This document shows positions 59,908-64,000 of a stretch of DNA of 64,000 nt, one piece after another. How positions within the stretch are numbered: position 1 is the first letter of the stretch; each line of letters opens with the position of its first letter. The position numbers were made by a program, and so were the translations under genes. Below the pieces are notes generated by a model that was given only the letters and a program-made list of their open reading frames with translations, made no database searches and had not been told where the DNA came from. Source of the stretch: Kitasatospora humi (GTDB taxonomy: Bacteria > Actinomycetota > Actinomycetes > Streptomycetales > Streptomycetaceae); NCBI RefSeq assembly GCF_020907985.1, contig NZ_JAJJPA010000003.1, positions 186,001 to 250,000 on the forward strand, read 5' to 3'.

Positions 59908-61422
59908 CTACGAGCCGGCCAGATGGGCCCGGTAGCCCGCACCGAACGCCGTCGGCGTGCCGTCGTAGGCGCTGATCAGTGCCGGTCCGCTGCCGCAGTC
60001 CCAGGTGTTCCAGGCCCAGGCGAGGTACGAGACGCCGTGCTGGTCCAGCCAGGGCAGTAGGGTGTCCAGGTAGCCGTGGGCGCAGTCGTTCTCACCCAAC
60101 TCGCCCGCCACCACCGGGACCTGGGCCGCCAGTGGGGCGATCTGCGAGTCCCAGCAGGAACTGCTGCTGCAGGCGTTGAAGTTGTACGAGTGCCAGGACG
60201 CCGCGAGATTGCGGTCAGGATCGGTCGGTCGGTACGCGGCCCACTGGGTCAGGTCGTTGGCGTACTCCTGGCCACCCAGCATCAGCACGTTGTCCGCGCC
60301 GGTCGAGCGCACCGCGTCGACCATCGCCTGCATGCCGGCGACCTGGTAGCCGATCCCCGGGCAGCTGCCGCCGTCCCGCCAGCAGGCCCAGCCACTGGCC
60401 TCGCTCCCGGTGGCGCGTGACGGGTACGGCTCGTTGAACAGGTCGAAGACGGTCGCGTCGTCACCCTTGAAGGTCTGCGCCACCGAGGTCCAGAACGGGA
60501 TCGCGCCGGCGGCGTCCGGCATGGGCTTCTGGCAGGTTGCGTTGGCGTCCGAGCAGCCGGCGGACGGTCCGGTGTACAGCCCGTCGGTCCAGTGCAGGTC
60601 CACGATGGCCACCAGGCCGTTGCGGTGCAGCAGGTCGACGTAGCCGCGCACCGCGCTGATGTACGCCGAACCGGCGTAAGCGGGATCGACGTTGGAGTGA
60701 CCGAGCCAGCAGTCCTCGTTGAGCGGCACGCGGACCGCGTTGATCCGCCAGGACTTCATCGCGGTGACCGACGCCTGGTCGGCCGGGCCGTCGAAGATGC
60801 CGTGGCCCTGGACGCACATGAACTCGGCCCCGGAGCGGTCCACGCCGTGCAGGGTGATCGGGGTGCCGTCGGATGTCGCCAGCGTGCTGCCCGAGACGTG
60901 CACGGCCGGGGCCGGTCCGCTCGGCGTCGGAGTGGGGGTAGGGGTGGGGGTCGGGGTGGGGCTGGGGCTCGGCGACGGGCTCGACTGGGGCCCGCAGGGA
61001 GTGCCGTTGACGGTGAAGGCAGTGGGGGCGGTGTTGGTGCCGGTGTAGGTGAAGTTGGCGCCGGTGGTGTAGCCGGCGCCGGGGTTGATGGTGGTGGCGT
61101 AACCGGGATCGGTGACGGTGACGGTCTGTCCGGTCTGGGTCCAGGTGCCGTTCCAGCCGTTCTGGAGGGTCTGGTTGCCGGTGTAGGCGTAGCCGAGGGT
61201 CCAGCCGGTGATGGGTGTGGTGCTGGTGTCGGTGATGGTGACGTTGGCGGTGAAGCCGCTGCCCCAGTCGTTGACGGCGTAGCTCACGCCGCAGGACATG
61301 CCGGCGGCGGGGGCCGGAGCCGAGGAGGCCGCCGAGGCGGTGAGGGGGAGCAGCGCCGGGGCGGCGCAGGCGACGGCGGCGGCCGCGAGTGCGGCGGTGC
61401 GGGGAAGGGCGGTGCGGGGCAT
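59908..61422 (-). CDS. GH5 endoglucanase with N-terminal CBM2
   Basis: 504 residues from ATG 61422 (SD gaggag). Signal peptide ends near ASAA. A CBM2 domain (about residues 40-140) has CGVSYAVNDWGSGFTANVTI and ends TPCGPQ. A Pro/Ser/Thr linker of PTPT repeats follows. The catalytic GH5 domain has GVDRSGAEFM, VPLNEDCW, VFDLFNEPYPS (acid/base Glu) and VVAGELGENDC (nucleophile Glu). Secreted enzyme cutting cellulose internally. It is 57 bases after the GH6 gene in the same direction and likely co-transcribed. Confidence 0.95.
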   Translation of the reverse strand: MPRTALPRTAALAAAAVACAAPALLPLTASAASSAPAPAAGMSCGVSYAVNDWGSGFTANVTITDTSTTPITGWTLGYAYTGNQTLQNGWNGTWTQTGQTVTVTDPGYATTINPGAGYTTGANFTYTGTNTAPTAFTVNGTPCGPQSSPSPSPSPTPTPTPTPTPTPSGPAPAVHVSGSTLATSDGTPITLHGVDRSGAEFMCVQGHGIFDGPADQASVTAMKSWRINAVRVPLNEDCWLGHSNVDPAYAGSAYISAVRGYVDLLHRNGLVAIVDLHWTDGLYTGPSAGCSDANATCQKPMPDAAGAIPFWTSVAQTFKGDDATVFDLFNEPYPSRATGSEASGWACWRDGGSCPGIGYQVAGMQAMVDAVRSTGADNVLMLGGQEYANDLTQWAAYRPTDPDRNLAASWHSYNFNACSSSSCWDSQIAPLAAQVPVVAGELGENDCAHGYLDTLLPWLDQHGVSYLAWAWNTWDCGSGPALISAYDGTPTAFGAGYRAHLAGS

Positions 61423-61478
61423 GCCGAACTCCTCGGGGGTGGGGCCGGGACCGCCCGTGCGGCCCCGGCCGAGTGAGG

Positions 61479-63473
61479 TCAGCTCGCGGTGCAGGTCAAG
61501 GTCGGTGCGGTGTTGCCGCCCGAGTAGCTCGCCTGGAAGCCGAAGCCGGTGGTGGCGTTGGGCGCCAGCGCGCCGTTGTAGGACTCGCTGGCGGCGGTCA
61601 CCGCGGTGCCGCTCTGGGCGGTGGTCGCGTTCCAGCTGTTGGTGAGTTGCTGGTTGCCGCCCCACCTCCAGGTCACCGTCCAGGACTTGGTCGCCGCGGT
61701 GCCGGTGTTGGTCACCGTGACGTTGGCGGTGAAGCCGCTGCCCCAGTCGTTGGCGACCGTGTACGCGGCCGAGCAGCCGGCGTTTCCGCCGCCACCGCCG
61801 GATGCCGCCGTGGTGGCGCGGACCGCGGTCGAGGCGGCGGAGACGTTCCCCGCCGCGTCCTGCGCGGTGACGGTGTACTGGTAGCTGGTGGCGGGGGAGA
61901 GGCCGGAGTCGGTGTAGCCGGTGCCGGTCACGGTCGCGATCTTGGCCCCGTCGCGGTAGACCGAGTAGCCGGTCACGCCGGCCGGGTCGGTGGACGCGGT
62001 CCAGCTGAGCGACACGCTGCTGCTGGTGGTGCCGGTGACGGTCAGCCCGCTCGGCACGGTCGGACCGGTGCTGCCGCCGGAGCCGCCGAACGCCGGGTAG
62101 GCGTTCTGCACCAGCTGCTGGAACTGGGCGGGGAACCACTGGCCGGCCGGGACGTCGTAGCCGGGGATCGCGTCGGTCGGGTAGGTGCCGCCGTTGCCGT
62201 CGGTCTGGGTGCCGTTCGGGTCGCAGTGCGGGTCGCCGTGGGGGTGGGTGGCGGTCGGGTAGTCGCCGTCCGACTCGCCCGGGGGCTTGACCCAGAGGAA
62301 CGCGATGATCGGGTTGTTGGCTCCGTACGGTTGGGCCTGCGGACGTGCGCCGATGCCGGCGCCGTTGATGTTGCACCAGTCGCCGCGGAAGGGCTTCTGG
62401 TCGACCTTGTTGGCGGCGACGTAGGTGTCGACCGTGGTGGGGCCGGAGTTGAGCGCGGTGGGCCGGGCGGAGCCGCCCCAGCCGTTGCGCGAGGTGTCGA
62501 CCAGCATGCCGATGGTGCTCGGGAAGCCGTCGGACACCAGGGTGGAGTACATCGCGGTGTCGTAGTGGTACTCGTCGAACTCGGGGTTGTACTGGTAGAA
62601 GTTGGCCGACTTGAGCGGCTGCCCGCCCACCGTCAGGTTGGAGTCGGGGAGGAACGGCTCGCTGAGCGGTGTGGTGCTGGCGGTGTCGCTGATGAAGCCG
62701 TCCACGCTGGCGAACCCGGCCGTGGTGGCACGGGCGATCTTGGCGTACTCCTGGCCCGCGGGCACCATGTTGGTGGACCAGCCGAGCCAGCCCGCGTGGC
62801 CGATGTCCAGGTAGTCGTACACGTTGGGGACCGCGTGCAGCTTGTCGAGCGCGTACTCGATGCCCGACTCGTAGTACGGGGTGGCGGTGGCGCAGGCCGG
62901 CTTGGACTGGTTGGTCACGGCGTTGGGCAGCGAGTCCGGCTCGATGACGGCCGCGACCCGGATGCCGGCGTACTTCGGGTTGGCCAGGATGGCCGCGATC
63001 GGGTCGATGTACTGCGTCTCGTAGGCTGTCAACCCGGCTGCCGTGGCCGGCAGTTCGCCATTGGAGGCGAGAGCGGCGCAGTCCCGCCCCGGCAGGTCGT
63101 AGATGACGACCTGGAAGACGACGGGCGTCGTGCCCTGCTGCTCGGCGAGGGCATGGTCCAGATGGGCCTGGAGGCCGAGGTGGCCGGCGTCGCCGGTGAT
63201 CGCGCCGATGTGGTCCAACCAGACGGCGGTCGGGTTGGCGGCGACCTGGGACTCCAGGGCGCCCAGCGCGCCGCCGTCGGCGGCGGCCTGGGCGTTGACC
63301 TCGGCCGCGTAGTCGGGGTTGAGATAACCGGTCGCGCCGACGAACGGGTTGGCGACATGGACGGTGGCCGCGTGCGCGGGGGTGGCAGCGCCGATGCCCG
63401 GCAGCAGGCCGGTGGCGCCGAGCAGCGCGGTGGCCGCTGCCGTGCGCAGGCGACGCAGGACGGGATGGGGCAC
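61479..63473 (-). CDS. GH6 cellobiohydrolase with FnIII and C-terminal CBM2
   Basis: 664 residues from ATG 63473. Signal peptide ends AHAA. The GH6 catalytic domain (about 40-480) includes VVIYDLPGRDCAALAS, VIEPDSLPN (acid Asp), LDIGHAGWLGW, VDTSRNGWGG, DWCNINGAGIG and WVKPPGESDG. A fibronectin type III module (PSGLTVTGTTSSSVSLSW) and a CBM2 (CSAAYTVANDWGSGFTANVTV... ending LTCTAS) follow. It releases cellobiose from cellulose chain ends. Two CebR-like boxes lie upstream, so it belongs to the CebR regulon. Confidence 0.95.
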   Translation of the reverse strand: MPHPVLRRLRTAAATALLGATGLLPGIGAATPAHAATVHVANPFVGATGYLNPDYAAEVNAQAAADGGALGALESQVAANPTAVWLDHIGAITGDAGHLGLQAHLDHALAEQQGTTPVVFQVVIYDLPGRDCAALASNGELPATAAGLTAYETQYIDPIAAILANPKYAGIRVAAVIEPDSLPNAVTNQSKPACATATPYYESGIEYALDKLHAVPNVYDYLDIGHAGWLGWSTNMVPAGQEYAKIARATTAGFASVDGFISDTASTTPLSEPFLPDSNLTVGGQPLKSANFYQYNPEFDEYHYDTAMYSTLVSDGFPSTIGMLVDTSRNGWGGSARPTALNSGPTTVDTYVAANKVDQKPFRGDWCNINGAGIGARPQAQPYGANNPIIAFLWVKPPGESDGDYPTATHPHGDPHCDPNGTQTDGNGGTYPTDAIPGYDVPAGQWFPAQFQQLVQNAYPAFGGSGGSTGPTVPSGLTVTGTTSSSVSLSWTASTDPAGVTGYSVYRDGAKIATVTGTGYTDSGLSPATSYQYTVTAQDAAGNVSAASTAVRATTAASGGGGGNAGCSAAYTVANDWGSGFTANVTVTNTGTAATKSWTVTWRWGGNQQLTNSWNATTAQSGTAVTAASESYNGALAPNATTGFGFQASYSGGNTAPTLTCTAS

Positions 63474-63524
63474 GTCCGGGTCCTTTCAGACGGGTGGGCT
63501 TCCTGACGGGTGGTGGGGGGATCG

Positions 63525-63538
63525 TGGGAGCGCGTCCA
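63525..63538. promoter_or_regulatory. Imperfect CebR box upstream of GH6
   Basis: tgggagcgcgtcca differs at two bases from tgggagcgctccca and lies 52 bases before the GH6 start. Confidence 0.65.
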
Positions 63539-63599
63539 CTTCGGGCCTGTCGACCCCCTTCACATCAAGCCAGCTGTTCTGAAATGCCGTCAAGATGCG

Positions 63600-63613
63600 C
63601 GGGAGCGCTCCCA
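63600..63613. promoter_or_regulatory. CebR box in the divergent GH6 / right-end region
   Basis: cgggagcgctccca, one base from the perfect box. It could serve GH6 (127 bases away) and the plus-strand gene at 63944. No gene is seen between 63474 and 63943. Confidence 0.82.
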
Positions 63614-63943
63614 CAAAGGCCTTGTAACTTACATCCCGTCAAGCCGGGCGGCCCGCTGCCCCGGAAAGCGGCTCCGTGCTGGTCCCCGCAGTGCTACGCC
63701 GGGGGCGGACCCACCGGTCGGCACCGCCCAGCCTGGCGGGCGCTACCACCGTTTCTGGGCCGAGGCGTCCCGCGTTCCCGCCTGTCGTCGATTCCCGACG
63801 GCTCGGCCCGGCGTCCCCCGAGCGAGCTACCCGGCTTGTCCTCTGCACGGTGACGCGCGGACGGCGGTCTCTTGTTGACTCGAACGGTCACCCCAACGGC
63901 CGGACCATGCAGGCCGCCCAGCCGAGTAGCCAAGGACGAAAAC

Positions 63944-64000
63944 GATGACCACGACACGCGGATCCGCGAAGCGCCCTCTCCCCAGGGGCCGCCGACTGGC
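63944..64000 (+). CDS. Start of an exported protein (partial)
   Basis: ATG 63944 behind aaggacg; 19 codons remain before the window ends. The N-terminus is Thr- and then basic (TRGSAKRPLPRGRRL), like the n-region of a signal peptide. Its divergence from the GH6 gene across CebR-like boxes suggests another cellulase or polysaccharide-active protein, which the sequence here cannot prove. Confidence 0.5.

Noticed and set aside
61423..62376. Upstream extension of the GH5 cellulase frame into the GH6 gene
   Set aside because: The signal peptide at 61422 sets the start; the extension is the out-of-frame GH6/CBM2 sequence.

Overview
The window is very GC-rich actinobacterial DNA with third-position G/C codon bias, frequent GTG and TTG starts, and many 4-base ATGA/GTGA gene overlaps. 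A rodlin-like protein, Rpf-type muralytic enzymes, F420-type oxidoreductases, Tat and lipoprotein signals and a CebR-controlled cellulose locus point to Streptomycetaceae. A small protein that looks like DUF6296 makes Kitasatospora a reasonable but unproven guess. I saw no rRNA, tRNA, CRISPR array, transposase or phage gene.

Layout. 1-6.4 kb holds the 5' part of a Tat-exported PI-PLC, a lipoprotein, a decayed alpha/beta hydrolase, a PPOX protein, Ogt and a divergent luciferase-like oxidoreductase/MarR pair. 6.7-12.6 kb has two LysM muralytic proteins. The first lies behind a c-di-AMP (ydaO-type) riboswitch, the second behind a promoter carrying a palindrome. Between them are a serine hydrolase, an RluA pseudouridine synthase and a PNPOx-like protein. 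12.7-18.3 kb holds an epoxide hydrolase, dihydrolipoyl dehydrogenase, a rodlin-like protein, a FabR/DesT-like TetR repressor with two operator-like palindromes, small membrane proteins and a GDSL hydrolase.

18.7-24.6 kb is a compact class I lanthipeptide locus: a JmjC/cupin protein, a 43-residue precursor with an FDLD leader motif, a full-length LanB and a LanC. The three Ser and three Cys near the precursor's C-terminus could form three rings. No transporter, protease or regulator is adjacent. 27.6-31.0 kb is a three-gene overlapping unit: 6-phosphogluconate dehydrogenase, a dye-decolorizing peroxidase ending in an encapsulin-targeting tail, and the encapsulin shell protein. 31-40.5 kb is mostly housekeeping and accessory genes: Nudix, HAD, GH3, amidase, MFS, PIG-L deacetylase, Usp, CorA and a secreted I36-like protein.

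41-52.7 kb is an arabinose regulon. araB-araD-araA-mutarotase is followed by two divergent LacI paralogues around one palindrome, then a sugar ABC importer. 52.7-64 kb is a cellulose-to-glucose system: bglC, cebG, cebF and cebE, divergent from cebR, followed by GH5 and GH6 cellulases and the start of another exported protein. CebR boxes lie in front of cebE and in the GH6 upstream region.

An unusual DNA-level theme is short tandem repeat arrays at gene 3' ends. In four cases (ogt, the PNPOx-like gene, tetR and encapsulin) the array overlaps the coding end or the stop codon.
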